Shown here: positions 16,325-24,652 of the stretch, piece after piece
How positions within the stretch are numbered: the stretch's first letter is position 1
Layout of the letters: every line of letters starts with the position of its first letter
Assembly: GCA_046331545.1 (NCBI GenBank)
Contig: JAXLQR010000002.1
Coordinates: 1 to 64,000, forward strand
Length of the DNA: 64,000 bases
From: JADJVL01 sp046331545
GTDB lineage: Bacteria; Acidobacteriota; Holophagae; Holophagales; Holophagaceae
Direction: 5' to 3'
Translations under genes and position numbers: made by a program
Notes under the pieces: generated by a model
Seen by the model: only the letters and a program-made list of their open reading frames with translations
Told to the model about the DNA's origin: nothing
Database searches by the model: none

Positions 16325-17340
16325 CACAGCACCGAGAAGCCGTGGACGTAGGGATCCCGGTCGTCCAGGAAGATCGTGTTGTAGCCCGTCACCATGGCCC
16401 AGCCCTCGATGCTCGGGATGATGGCGTCGAAGGTGGCGTCGCCCGAGCCCACCTTCGTGGCCGCCTCCACGCGCCCCTTGAAGAGGCTGCCGATGATGCT
16501 CTCGTGGTGGAAGGCGTCGCCAACGTTCAACTTCCCCTTGGCCGCCCACTGGGCCATGCGCGCCGAGGTGCCCGTGCCGCAGGGGCTGCGGTCCAGGGCC
16601 TTGTCGCCGTAGAAGACCGCGTTGCGGGCGTGGGCCTCGGGATGGCGGGGCGCGCCGGTCCACTGGAGGTGGCGCAGGCCGCGGATCTCGGGCTGCTCGG
16701 GGTGGATGAACTCGTGGGCCGCGTTGAGCCGCTCCCGCAGCACCGGGCTCCAGCGCACGAGGTCGCCGGCGGTGACGTGCTCCAGGCCTGGGAAGTTGGG
16801 CTGCGGGTCCACGAGGGCGTAGAAGTTCCCGCCGTAGGCGATGTCCACGGTCAGGGTGCCGAGGTCGGGGCAGTCCACCTCGACGCCGGTGGCGAACAGG
16901 AAGGAGGGCACGTTGGTGATGCGCACCGCCTCGACATGGCCGTCAGGCGCCTGGGTGTAGCGCGCCTCCACGAGGCCCGCGGGGACTTCCAGGCGCAGGA
17001 CCCCCGGCGTCTTCGGGGTAACGAGGCCCTCTTCCACCATGACGGTCACCGTGCCGATGGTGCCGTGGCCGCACATGGGCAGGCAGCCGGAGGTCTCGAT
17101 GAAGAGGACCCCGACATCGTTCTCGGGACTCCCGGGGGGAAACAACATCGTCCCGCTCATCAGGTCGTGGCCCCGGGGCTCGAACATCAGGCCGCGGCGG
17201 ATCCAGTCCCAGTCCCGCTCGAACTCCAGGCGCCGCTCGGCCATGGTGCGCGACGCCAGCAGCGGCGCGCCGCCGGTGACCACCCGCACCGGGTTGCCGC
17301 AGGTGTGGGCGTCGATGCAGGCGAAGGTGTGCTTGGCCAT
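16324..17340 (-). CDS. 4-hydroxyproline 2-epimerase (proline racemase family)
   Basis: Interconverts trans-4-hydroxy-L-proline and cis-4-hydroxy-D-proline, the entry step of the pathway. The 338-residue protein has both catalytic cysteines expected for racemases/epimerases: C90 in LPMCGHGTIG and C254 in DRSPCGTGTSA. Dehydratase relatives have Thr in the second position, so trans-3-hydroxyproline dehydratase is disfavoured. The N-terminus FACIDAHTCGNPVRVV and length are normal. It lies between the GntR gene (10 nt gap) and the flavoprotein gene (overlap). Proline racemase is the alternative, made unlikely by the neighbours. Confidence 0.9.
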   Translation of the reverse strand: MAKHTFACIDAHTCGNPVRVVTGGAPLLASRTMAERRLEFERDWDWIRRGLMFEPRGHDLMSGTMLFPPGSPENDVGVLFIETSGCLPMCGHGTIGTVTVMVEEGLVTPKTPGVLRLEVPAGLVEARYTQAPDGHVEAVRITNVPSFLFATGVEVDCPDLGTLTVDIAYGGNFYALVDPQPNFPGLEHVTAGDLVRWSPVLRERLNAAHEFIHPEQPEIRGLRHLQWTGAPRHPEAHARNAVFYGDKALDRSPCGTGTSARMAQWAAKGKLNVGDAFHHESIIGSLFKGRVEAATKVGSGDATFDAIIPSIEGWAMVTGYNTIFLDDRDPYVHGFSVL

Positions 17341-17350
17341 GGCGGCTCCT

Positions 17351-18022
17351 TCAGTCCAGGTCCAGGGCGCGCCGGGCGAAGCGCTCCAGGTGGTCCATCA
17401 GCGCGTCGGAGGCCGCGGCGGCGCCGGCCTCGTCCCCCCGGGCCACGGCCTTCATCAGCGTTCCGTGCAGGCCCGCGGCGCCGGCGAGGTCGCCCTCGTG
17501 GTGGTGGCGGAACCAGAAGCGCCGGCAGTGGATGTGCAGGGGCTCGGAGGCCTTCACCGCGCTGGGGTTGCGGCAGGCGGCCTCCAGCACCGCATCGCAG
17601 GCAGCATCCTCCCGCAGGTAGGCGGCCAGGTCGGACCGGGCCGCCGCCTTCGCCATGGCCTCGGCGCAGGCCTTCAGCGCGGCCCGCTGCTCGGGGGATG
17701 CCCGCCGCGCGGCGAGGCCCGCCACCAGGCGGTCCAGGGCGCGACGGGTCTCCAGCACGCCCAGGTGTTCCACCCCGTCGATGGGGGCCACCACGAGGCC
17801 GCGCCGGGGCAGCACCCGCAGGAGGCCGAGGCTGGAGAGGCGCTGGATGGCCTCCCGCACCGGCGTGCGGCCATAGCCCGTGCGGGCGCAGAGCTCCTGC
17901 TCGCTCACCACGGCGCCGGGCTCCAGGGCCAGGGTCACCAGCAGGGTCTCCAGGGCCGCGTAGGCCTGGTCCGCCAGGCTGGCGGAGGGGCCCTCGAGGG
18001 CGGGCTTCGCGGCGCGTTTCAT
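17351..18022 (-). CDS. GntR/FadR-family regulator of the hydroxyproline operon
   Basis: Likely a repressor relieved by a pathway intermediate. The 223-residue protein has an N-terminal winged helix (SLADQAYAALETLLV, then VSEQELCARTGYGRTPVREA and IQRLSSLGLLRVLPRRGLVV, near residues 15-75) and an all-helical FCD domain (about 85-215) with a metal-binding-type histidine cluster near FRHHHEGD. The ATG at 18022 overlaps the ALDH stop (TGATG); a GTG 3 nt upstream is also possible. Embedding the regulator in the operon implies autoregulation through the promoter at 20388-20423, whose -10 overlaps a palindrome. Confidence 0.88.
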   Translation of the reverse strand: MKRAAKPALEGPSASLADQAYAALETLLVTLALEPGAVVSEQELCARTGYGRTPVREAIQRLSSLGLLRVLPRRGLVVAPIDGVEHLGVLETRRALDRLVAGLAARRASPEQRAALKACAEAMAKAAARSDLAAYLREDAACDAVLEAACRNPSAVKASEPLHIHCRRFWFRHHHEGDLAGAAGLHGTLMKAVARGDEAGAAAASDALMDHLERFARRALDLD

Positions 18023-19443
18023 CACGGCATCGTGTAGCAGGTCTTGGTGACGGTGTAGAACTCCCGGGCCGCGGCGCCCTGCTCCCGGGGCCCGCAGCTG
18101 CTGCCCTTCCGGCCCCCGAAGGGCACGTGGTAGTCCACGCCCGCGGTCGGCAGGTTGACCATCACCATGCCCGCCTGGGCGTGGCGCTGGAAGGCGGCGG
18201 CGTGCTTGAGGCTGGTGGTGCAGATCCCCGCCACCAGGCCGAAGTCCGTGTCGTTGGCGAGGGCCAGGGCCTCGTCGAAGTCCCCCGCGCGGATCACGCC
18301 GGCCAGGGGTCCGAAGGCCTCCTCGCGGTTGAAGCGCCAGGCGTTGTCGGTCCCGGTGAAGAGGGTGGGCGCCACGAAGTGGCCGGGGCCCTCGAGGGCT
18401 TCGCCGCCGAAGGCCAGGCGTCCGCCTTCGGCCTTGGCGAGGGCGATGGAGTCCAGGTCCTTGCGGAACTGGCGGGCGTCCACCGCCGGGCCGATGTGCG
18501 TGCCTTCGTCCAGGGCGTCGCCGACCTTCAGGCCCTTCAGGCGTTCCACCATCGCCGCCACGAAGCGGTCGTGGATGCCTGGGGTGACGATGAGCCGGCT
18601 GGAGGCGGTGCAGCGTTGGCCGGTGCTGAAGAAGGCGCCCTGCACGGCGGCGTTCACGGCCACGTCCAGGTCCGCGTCATCCAGCACCACCAGCGGGTTC
18701 TTGCCGCCCATCTCCAGCTGGCAGCGGGCCAGGCGCGACGCGCAGGCGGCGGCCACGCTCCGGCCCACCGCCACGCTGCCGGTGAAGCTGACGCCGTCCA
18801 CCTCCGGGTGTTCCGCCAGGGCCTTGCCGGCCGCGCCATCGCCGAGGACCAGGTTGAAGGCGCCTTCCGGCAGGCCGGCCCGGCTCAGGATCTCGGCCAA
18901 CGCCCAGGCGCAGCCCGGGGCCACCTCGCTCGGCTTCAGCACCACGGCGTTGCCGAAGGCGAGGGCCGGCGCGGTCTTCCAGGCGGGGATGGCGATGGGG
19001 AAGTTCCACGGCGTGATGAGGCCGACGACGCCGAGGGGCTCCAGCTTCGTGGTCACCTCCACGCCGGGGCGCACGGAGTCCACCCGCAGCCCCGAGATGC
19101 GCAGCGCCTCCCCGGCGAAGAACTTGAAGATCTGCCCGGCGCGGGCGACTTCGCCCAGGGCTTCCGGCAGGGTCTTGCCCTCCTCCCGGGCCAGCAGCCG
19201 GCCCAGCTCCGCCTGGCGGGCGAGGATCTCGGTGCCGGCGGCGTCGAGGACGTTGAAGCGCGCCTGGGGCGTGGCGGCGGCCCAGCGGGGCGCGGCGGCC
19301 CGGGCGGCCTCCACGGCCACGGCGACCTCGGCGGCGCCGCCCAGGGCATAGGCTTCCACGACCTCGTCGGTATGGCTGGGGTTGCGGGTCTCGAAGGCCT
19401 GGGTGCCCTCCACCCAGGCGCCGCCGATGAAGTGCGCCTTCAT
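18022..19443 (-). CDS. 2,5-dioxovalerate (alpha-ketoglutarate semialdehyde) dehydrogenase
   Basis: NAD(P)-dependent oxidation of 2-oxoglutarate semialdehyde to 2-oxoglutarate, the last step of hydroxyproline catabolism and the entry into the TCA cycle. The 473-residue aldehyde dehydrogenase has the TPWNFPIAIPAWK motif near 144-156, general base E244 in LEMGGKN and nucleophile C278 in FFSTGQRCTASS. Substrate is inferred from the operon and from similarity in style to KGSADH (e.g. GVDYHVPFGGRKGSS near the C-terminus). It is coupled to the preceding deaminase gene by an ATGA overlap. Other semialdehydes cannot be excluded by sequence alone. Confidence 0.88.
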   Translation of the reverse strand: MKAHFIGGAWVEGTQAFETRNPSHTDEVVEAYALGGAAEVAVAVEAARAAAPRWAAATPQARFNVLDAAGTEILARQAELGRLLAREEGKTLPEALGEVARAGQIFKFFAGEALRISGLRVDSVRPGVEVTTKLEPLGVVGLITPWNFPIAIPAWKTAPALAFGNAVVLKPSEVAPGCAWALAEILSRAGLPEGAFNLVLGDGAAGKALAEHPEVDGVSFTGSVAVGRSVAAACASRLARCQLEMGGKNPLVVLDDADLDVAVNAAVQGAFFSTGQRCTASSRLIVTPGIHDRFVAAMVERLKGLKVGDALDEGTHIGPAVDARQFRKDLDSIALAKAEGGRLAFGGEALEGPGHFVAPTLFTGTDNAWRFNREEAFGPLAGVIRAGDFDEALALANDTDFGLVAGICTTSLKHAAAFQRHAQAGMVMVNLPTAGVDYHVPFGGRKGSSCGPREQGAAAREFYTVTKTCYTMP

Positions 19444-20369
19444 GGGACCTCCGCCAGGACGGGCAGGGCGGGGCGGGTGGCCAGGGCGCGGCGGAGGACG
19501 GCCTCCACCCGTTCCCGTTCCTCGCCGGCGAGCCTGAGGCGCGGGGCCCGCACGGCCTCGCTTCCCGTGCCCGCGAGCGCTTCCGCGAGCTTGATGTTCT
19601 GGACGAACTTGGGGCCCACGTCCAGGTGCAGGAGGGGCATGAACCAGCGGTAGAGGGCCACGGCCTCGTCCACGCGGCCGGCCTTGGCGAGGCGGTAGAG
19701 GGCGACGGTCTCCGCCGGGAAGGCGCAGACCAGTCCCGCCACCCAGCCGACGGCCCCCAGCAGCAGGCTCTCGAGGGCCAGGTCGTCCACGCCGGTGAAG
19801 ATCGCGTAGCGGCCGCCCAGGCGGTTGCGCAGGTCGGTGATGCGCCGCACGTCGCCGCTGCTCTCCTTGAGGGCCTGGAAGGCCGGCTCGTCGGCGAGGC
19901 TCTCCAGCAGGTCCGGCGTGAGGTCCACCTTGTAGGCGAGCGGATTGTTGTAGAGCATGATCGGCCGGTCCGTGGCCTTCGCGAGGGTGCGGAAGTGGGC
20001 TTCGGTTTCCCGCGGGTCGGAAGGGTAGAGGGTGCCATGCAGGGCCATGAAGCCGTCGGCGCCGGCCGTCGCGGCGGCTTCCATGAAGGCGCAGCCGTTC
20101 CGGGTGCTCTGTTCCGCCACGGTCACCACGAGGGGCGCGCGGCCGCGGCAGGCCTCCGCCGCGGCGCCGACGACGGCGAGCTTCTCCTCCCGGTCCAGGG
20201 TGGCGTTCTCCCCCAGGGAGCCCAGCACCACGAGCCCGTCCACGCCCGCGTCGAGCTGGCGCGCGGCCTGGGCCTGGAAGGCCGGCAGGTCCACCGCGCC
20301 GTCGTCCCGGAAGGGGGTCGTGAGGGCGGGGAAGACGCCGGACCAGGTGAGGGTGAGAGGCGAGGGCAT
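19440..20369 (-). CDS. 1-pyrroline-4-hydroxy-2-carboxylate deaminase (DapA-like)
   Basis: Deaminates and opens pyrroline-4-hydroxy-2-carboxylate to 2-oxoglutarate semialdehyde. The 309-residue TIM-barrel protein is of the DHDPS/NAL superfamily: GVFPALTTPF at 11-20, the hydroxyl-bearing loop VLGSLGENATL near 48-58, Y140 in IMLYNNP and Schiff-base lysine K168 in FQALKESSGD. True DHDPS is disfavoured by the operon context. The ATG at 20369 is chosen because GGAG sits about 10 nt upstream; an in-frame ATG at 20390 would precede the predicted transcription start. First gene of the operon. Confidence 0.85.
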   Translation of the reverse strand: MPSPLTLTWSGVFPALTTPFRDDGAVDLPAFQAQAARQLDAGVDGLVVLGSLGENATLDREEKLAVVGAAAEACRGRAPLVVTVAEQSTRNGCAFMEAAATAGADGFMALHGTLYPSDPRETEAHFRTLAKATDRPIMLYNNPLAYKVDLTPDLLESLADEPAFQALKESSGDVRRITDLRNRLGGRYAIFTGVDDLALESLLLGAVGWVAGLVCAFPAETVALYRLAKAGRVDEAVALYRWFMPLLHLDVGPKFVQNIKLAEALAGTGSEAVRAPRLRLAGEERERVEAVLRRALATRPALPVLAEVP

Positions 20370-20387
20370 GGGGCGGCTCCGGGGCGG

Positions 20388-20423
20388 CATGCAATTGATA
20401 TATCAGATGGGGGTGAGGTGCAA
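20388..20423 (-). promoter_or_regulatory. Hydroxyproline operon promoter
   Basis: On the minus strand TTGCAC (20423-20418) and TATCAA (20400-20395) are spaced by exactly 17 nt, placing the start near 20388 and leaving a leader of about 19 nt that contains GGAG. Confidence 0.65.
20396..20405. promoter_or_regulatory. Putative GntR operator (TGATATATCA)
   Basis: A perfect 10-bp palindrome overlapping the -10 of the hydroxyproline promoter. AT-rich palindromes of this form are common FCD-type GntR sites, and the operon encodes such a regulator. Confidence 0.55.
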
Positions 20424-20514
20424 GGGGGATTGAGGCGCACCCATCGATGGGAGGTCGGGTCGGCCCATCTTGAGGGTGCGTCCCGGCCAGTTCGGCCTTG
20501 ACCCTTCGGGTCTG

Positions 20515-20567
20515 GTTCCTCGATTCACCATGCCCCGAAGGACGCAGGGCATGGTGAATCGAGGAAC
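20515..20567. repeat. Perfect 21-bp inverted repeat, 11-nt loop
   Basis: Left arm 20515-20535 (GTTCCTCGATTCACCATGCCC less its last base in quotation limits, full arm 21 nt) pairs without mismatch with 20547-20567. The loop is CGAAGGACGCA. No T-run follows on either strand, so it is not a standard terminator. Confidence 0.85.
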
Positions 20568-20648
20568 TCTGTTTCACCCCCACCTTCATGCGGCTTCGGG
20601 TTGGGTGGCGTGACGTCTTGAACTGCCGGAGACTACGCATCCATCACC

Positions 20649-20754
20649 GGGACCCGTCCGACGGGGTGGGTCCCATAAGAGCACCCGTGATTGGTTCAGG
20701 CCGCGCCCTTCGCGGCCTGAAGCAAGCGCGGGTGCCAGACTCGCGAAGCGAGTC
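20649..20754. other. Cluster of four stems upstream of ileS
   Basis: Stems are GGGACCC/GGGTCCC (20649-20655 with 20668-20674), an outer GCACCCG/CGGGTGC (20681-20687 with 20729-20735) enclosing an 11-bp perfect stem TTCAGGCCGCG/CGCGGCCTGAA (20695-20705 with 20711-20721), and GACTCGC-GAA-GCGAGTC (20738-20754). It looks like a folded RNA or a palindromic repeat element. Confidence 0.55.
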
Positions 20755-20920
20755 GTCGCCGCCCGTTCCGGGACCCGAGCCTGGGAATCCACGGAGCCCC
20801 TTCCCTCTGAATCCCTTCCAACTCAACGTTTTCCACCTTCCGGTCGGCCTCGTCGCATGTTCAACTAAACATTCCACTCCGGCGGGCTTGGGTGTCCGCC
20901 GCTGACGCACGAGGGCGCCG

Positions 20921-23743
20921 ATGAGCGAGTCTTCTCCCAAGAAGAAATATCCCGTCTACCTGCCGAAGACGGACTTCCCCATGAAGGCGGACCTTCCGCA
21001 GCGGGAGCCGAAGCGGGTGGAGGCGTGGAAGGCGGCCAAGGTCTACGAGGCCGTGGAGGCGGCGCGCAAGGCCGAGAACGCGGCGGGGAAGGGCCGGGGC
21101 CGCGCGGTGCTCCATGACGGGCCGCCCTACGCCAACGGCGCCATCCACATCGGCCACGCGCTGAACAAGATCCTCAAGGACGTGGTGGTGAAGTCCCGCT
21201 GGCTGGACGGCTTCGAATCGCCCTATGTGCCGGGCTGGGACTGCCACGGCCTGCCCATCGAGCACGCGGTGGAGAAGGACCTCGGCCCCAAGCGCCGGGA
21301 ACTCAGCCGCGCCCAGTTCCTGGAGAAGTGCCGCGTCTTCGCGAGCAAGTGGATCGACGCCCAGCGCCTGGGCTTCCAGCGCCTGGGCGTCCTGGGCGCC
21401 TGGGACACGCCCTACCTCACCATGGATCCGAAGTTCGAGGCCGCCGTGGTGCGGGAGTTGGGGAAGCTCTTCGAGCACGGCGCCGTCACCCGCAAGCTGA
21501 AGGTCGTCCACTGGAGCTACGGCGCGCGGACGGCGCTGGCGGAGGCCGAAGTCGAGTACGCCGACAAGACCAGTCCGGCGATCTTCGTGCGCTTCGAGGT
21601 TCCCCAGGCCCAGGCCAAGGCCTTCCTGGAGGCCTGCGGCATCCGCCCCGGCGGCGCCTTCCGGCTCTTCCTTCCCATCTGGACGACGACGCCCTGGACG
21701 CTGCCCAGCAACCGCGCCATCGCGATGCATCCGGACATGGAGTACGCCCTGGCCTTCGAGCACCTCGGCGACATGGACCAGTTCTATGTCGTGGCGGTGC
21801 CCCTGCTGGAGACGTTCAACAAGACCCTCGGGATCACGCTGCACACGAAGGCCGTGCTGAAGGGCAGGGAGTTCCAGACCCTCGCCGCGCGCCATCCCTG
21901 GATCGACCGGGACGCGCCGGTGCTGATGGGCGACCACGTCACCGCCGACACGGGCACGGGCCTGGTGCACACGGCCCCGGACCACGGCGTGGACGACTTC
22001 GCCATCGCCCATCATCTGGGCCTCTTCCAGCTCGTGGGCCCCGACGGCAAGTTCACCGCCGCCGCCAACGATCCCGACCTGGAGGGGAAGAACATCTTCG
22101 ACACGAACAGCATCGTCATCGAGAAGCTGAAGGCCGCCGGCACCCTGCTCCACGAGGACGCGCTGCAGCACAGCTACCCCCACTGCTGGCGCACCAAGAC
22201 GCCCATCCTCTTCCGCGCCACGGAGCAGTGGTTCATCACCATGGACGAGGCCCTCACCGGCGGCAAGAGCCTGCGGGAGCTGGGCCTGGACGGCGTGGAC
22301 GGCACGCGCTGGGTGCCGGCGGCGGGCCGGAACCGCATCCACGCCATGATCGCGGGCCGGCCGGACTGGTGCATCAGCCGCCAGCGCGCCTGGGGCACGC
22401 CCATCACGGTGCTGCGCGACAAGGAGAGCGGCGAGCCCCTGGTGCGCCCGGAGTTCTTCGCGCGCGCCGCCGCGGTGATCGAACGGGGCGGCATCGAGGC
22501 CTGGGCGGACCTGCCCGTGGAGGCCCTCACCGAGGGCCTGGGACTCGACGCGTCGCGGTACCAGAAGGAGACCGACATCCTCGACGTCTGGATCGACTCC
22601 GGCGTCAGCGCCGGCGTCGTCTGCGACACCCACCCCGAGCTGAGCCGCGCCGACTACGGCAAGTTCATCTACCTGGAGGGCTCGGACCAGCACCGGGGCT
22701 GGTTCCACAGCTCGCTGCTCTTCAACCTGGCGGCCAGCGGCGAGAAGCCCTACACCACCGTGGTCACCCACGGCTTCGTGCTGGACGCCAAGGGCCAGAA
22801 GATGTCCAAGAGCCTCGGCAACACGGTGACGCCGGACGACGTCTTCAAGACCTACGGCGCGGACATCCTGCGGCTCTGGACCTGCAGCGTGGACTACAAC
22901 GAGGACGTCCGCATCGGCAAGGAGATCCTCGAGCGCACCGCCGACGCCTACCGCAAGATCCGCAACACCCTGCGCTTCCTGCTGGGCGCCCTGGACGGCT
23001 TCGATCCGGCGAAGGACGCCGTGCCCGAGGCCGACTGGACGCCCTTGGACCGGGAGCTGCACGGCGCCTTCCTGCGCCTCGCCCGGGAAGTCCGCGAGGC
23101 CTACCTGGCCTTCGAGTTCCACCGCGCCTCCCAGGCCCTGCTGGAGTTCTGCCAGCGGGACCTCTCCGGCCGCTGGTTCGAGATCATCAAGGACCGCCTC
23201 TATTGCGACGGGGAGGACTCGGCGCGCCGGCGCAGCGCCCGGAGCCAGGCCCACCGCCTCGCCGAGGGCCTCTGCATCCTGCTGGCGCCCATGCTCAGCT
23301 TCACCGCCGACGAGGCCTGGGAGCACCTGCCCGGCGCCGCGGCCAAGGGCCCGGTCTTCGCCCAGCGCTTCCCCGAAGCGCCCGCGGGCCGCGAGTCCGA
23401 CGCCTGGGCGGCCCTGTGGGCGGTGCGCGAGGCGGTGCAGGGGGCCATGGAACCCCATCGCGCCGCCAAGGCCATCGGCACCAGCCTGGACGCCGCGGTG
23501 CGCATCGGGCTGCCGCCGGAGACCCAGCTCGAGCTGCACGGCCTGGGCGAGGATCTGGAGGACCTCTTCGTGGTCTCCAGCCTCGAGTTCTTCGACGCGC
23601 CGGAGCTGCAGATCGAGGTCCGCCCCCACGCCGGCGCGAAGTGCCCCCGCTGCTGGAACCACCGGGGCGGCCACGGGACCATCGAGGACCCGGAGCTCTG
23701 CCTGCGCTGCGCGAAGGTGATGGCGGCGAAGGGGCAGGCGTGA
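20921..23743 (+). CDS. ileS: Isoleucyl-tRNA synthetase
   Basis: Charges tRNA-Ile with isoleucine. The 940-residue class Ia enzyme has the HIGH motif at residues 76-79 (IHIGHALNKILKD), a large CP1 editing domain (about 190-400, with TTTPWTLPSNRA and the editing-site region DTGTGLVHTAPDHGVDDF), the KMSKS motif at 627-631, the anticodon-binding region, and a C-terminal zinc finger with C908, C911, C927 and C930. The zinc finger and length mark the bacterial type 1 enzyme, usually mupirocin-sensitive. The ATG at 20921 follows GAGGGCG. It is coupled to lspA by a GTGA overlap. Confidence 0.97.
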   Translation: MSESSPKKKYPVYLPKTDFPMKADLPQREPKRVEAWKAAKVYEAVEAARKAENAAGKGRGRAVLHDGPPYANGAIHIGHALNKILKDVVVKSRWLDGFESPYVPGWDCHGLPIEHAVEKDLGPKRRELSRAQFLEKCRVFASKWIDAQRLGFQRLGVLGAWDTPYLTMDPKFEAAVVRELGKLFEHGAVTRKLKVVHWSYGARTALAEAEVEYADKTSPAIFVRFEVPQAQAKAFLEACGIRPGGAFRLFLPIWTTTPWTLPSNRAIAMHPDMEYALAFEHLGDMDQFYVVAVPLLETFNKTLGITLHTKAVLKGREFQTLAARHPWIDRDAPVLMGDHVTADTGTGLVHTAPDHGVDDFAIAHHLGLFQLVGPDGKFTAAANDPDLEGKNIFDTNSIVIEKLKAAGTLLHEDALQHSYPHCWRTKTPILFRATEQWFITMDEALTGGKSLRELGLDGVDGTRWVPAAGRNRIHAMIAGRPDWCISRQRAWGTPITVLRDKESGEPLVRPEFFARAAAVIERGGIEAWADLPVEALTEGLGLDASRYQKETDILDVWIDSGVSAGVVCDTHPELSRADYGKFIYLEGSDQHRGWFHSSLLFNLAASGEKPYTTVVTHGFVLDAKGQKMSKSLGNTVTPDDVFKTYGADILRLWTCSVDYNEDVRIGKEILERTADAYRKIRNTLRFLLGALDGFDPAKDAVPEADWTPLDRELHGAFLRLAREVREAYLAFEFHRASQALLEFCQRDLSGRWFEIIKDRLYCDGEDSARRRSARSQAHRLAEGLCILLAPMLSFTADEAWEHLPGAAAKGPVFAQRFPEAPAGRESDAWAALWAVREAVQGAMEPHRAAKAIGTSLDAAVRIGLPPETQLELHGLGEDLEDLFVVSSLEFFDAPELQIEVRPHAGAKCPRCWNHRGGHGTIEDPELCLRCAKVMAAKGQA

Positions 23744-24243
23744 GCGCCCCCCGCCTCCTCCGCTGGCTCCTGCTGCCCCTGGCCGCCTTCCTCGCGGACG
23801 TGGCCTCCAAGGCCTGGATCCTCGCGATCCTGCCCCGGGAAGGCGCGACGAAGGTGGTCATCCCCGGCTTCTTCAACCTGTCGCTCGGCTACAACAAGGG
23901 CGCCATCTTCGGGACCCTCCACGGCGCCCCGGACTGGCTGCGGGTGGGCCTCTTCACCGTCGCGGGCGTGGCCGCCCTCTGGTATTTCGGCCGCGAATTC
24001 CTCGCCGAGGCCACCCCGAGGCTCGAGCGCGTGGCGCTGGGCCTCATCCTCGGCGGCGCCGCCGGCAACGGTCTCGACCGCCTCCTGCGCGGCCACGTCG
24101 TCGACTTCCTCGACTTCGTGTTCAAGGGGTGGCACTACTGGACCTTCAACATCGCCGACAGCTGCATCGTGGTGGGCGGGATCCTGTTCGGGGTGAGCCT
24201 GCTGTTCGCGAAGAAGGCCGAGGCCCCGAAGGCCGCGGAATAG
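23740..24243 (+). CDS. lspA: Lipoprotein signal peptidase (signal peptidase II)
   Basis: Inner-membrane aspartic protease that removes signal peptides from diacylglyceryl-modified prolipoproteins. The 167-residue protein starts at a GTG overlapping the ileS stop (GTGA). Four hydrophobic segments are visible, and the catalytic aspartates are D122 in GHVVDFLDF and D140 in FNIADSCIVVGG; the upstream GNGLDR motif is intact. The ileS-lspA pairing is the classical order. Several predicted lipoproteins in this window (HlyD adaptor, the CGRKGDP protein, the lipoprotein at 35161) would be its substrates. Confidence 0.95.
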   Translation: MSAPRLLRWLLLPLAAFLADVASKAWILAILPREGATKVVIPGFFNLSLGYNKGAIFGTLHGAPDWLRVGLFTVAGVAALWYFGREFLAEATPRLERVALGLILGGAAGNGLDRLLRGHVVDFLDFVFKGWHYWTFNIADSCIVVGGILFGVSLLFAKKAEAPKAAE

Positions 24244-24244
24244 T

Positions 24245-24652
24245 TCAGCCCCGTCCCACCGGCCCCGTCACCGCCGGCCCCTTGAGCTCGACGACATTCC
24301 CCTCGGGATCGGCCACATAGACCGACGGTCCCTCCCCCTCGGCGCCGTAGCGGGAGGCCGGCGGATGCACGGGATGGCCGCGGGCTTCGAGATGGGCCAT
24401 CAGGGCCTCGGACTCCCAGGGCTCGATGGTGAAGCAGACGTGGTCCACGTTGCGGCCGGGCTCCGAAGCCTTTCGCCCGGGCACGAGGTCGATGAGCGCG
24501 GCGCCGGCGCGGAGCTGGGTGAGGTGGATGGGCTCCTGCCGCTGCTCCAGGCTGCAGCCCAGCACGTCCACGTAGAAGCGCTCCATGCGCTCGGGGTCTA
24601 CGCATCGCAGGACCACGTGGTCCAGAGCCTTGAAGCGGAAGGGCACGGTCAT
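24245..24652 (-). CDS. VOC (glyoxalase/bleomycin resistance) superfamily protein
   Basis: A 135-residue vicinal-oxygen-chelate protein: two beta-alpha-beta-beta-beta modules begin at ALDHVVLRCVDPERMERFYVDVLGC (about residues 9-33) and NVDHVCFTIEPWESEALMAHLEARG (about 68-92), with metal-ligand candidates H11, H70 and the Glu in PEGNVVELKGP. Substrate cannot be told. It is the last gene of the truA chain, overlapping the HNH gene by 4 nt (ATGA), and ends 1 nt from the convergent lspA gene. Confidence 0.85.
   Translation of the reverse strand: MTVPFRFKALDHVVLRCVDPERMERFYVDVLGCSLEQRQEPIHLTQLRAGAALIDLVPGRKASEPGRNVDHVCFTIEPWESEALMAHLEARGHPVHPPASRYGAEGEGPSVYVADPEGNVVELKGPAVTGPVGRG

Larger units (their letters stand above)
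20424..20920. other. Gene-free, hairpin-rich stretch upstream of ileS
   Basis: No convincing gene is seen in about 500 nt. Short frames exist but lack ribosome sites and are broken up by hairpins. It contains a 21-bp perfect inverted repeat at 20515-20567 and a series of hairpins at 20649-20754. The last 100 nt before ileS are less GC-rich and may hold its promoter, though I cannot place one. It could be an RNA leader or a dispersed intergenic repeat. Confidence 0.6.

Noticed and set aside
20581..20680. Possible T-box riboswitch for ileS (GGGTGGCGTGACG near 20600 and GGGTGGGTCCC near 20665)
   Set aside because: Beyond GGGTGG the conserved ACCGCG part of the T-box bulge is absent, no specifier loop with an Ile codon in a stem I context is evident, and no terminator follows before ileS.
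20681..20735. tRNA-like or cloverleaf fold
   Set aside because: The region is too short, only one internal arm is present, and there is no anticodon arm, T-loop consensus or CCA-adjacent acceptor.
20586..20940. Short open frames on both strands upstream of ileS
   Set aside because: Basic, low-complexity translations with no ribosome site, overlapping hairpins and each other; they are explained by high GC and by the palindromes.
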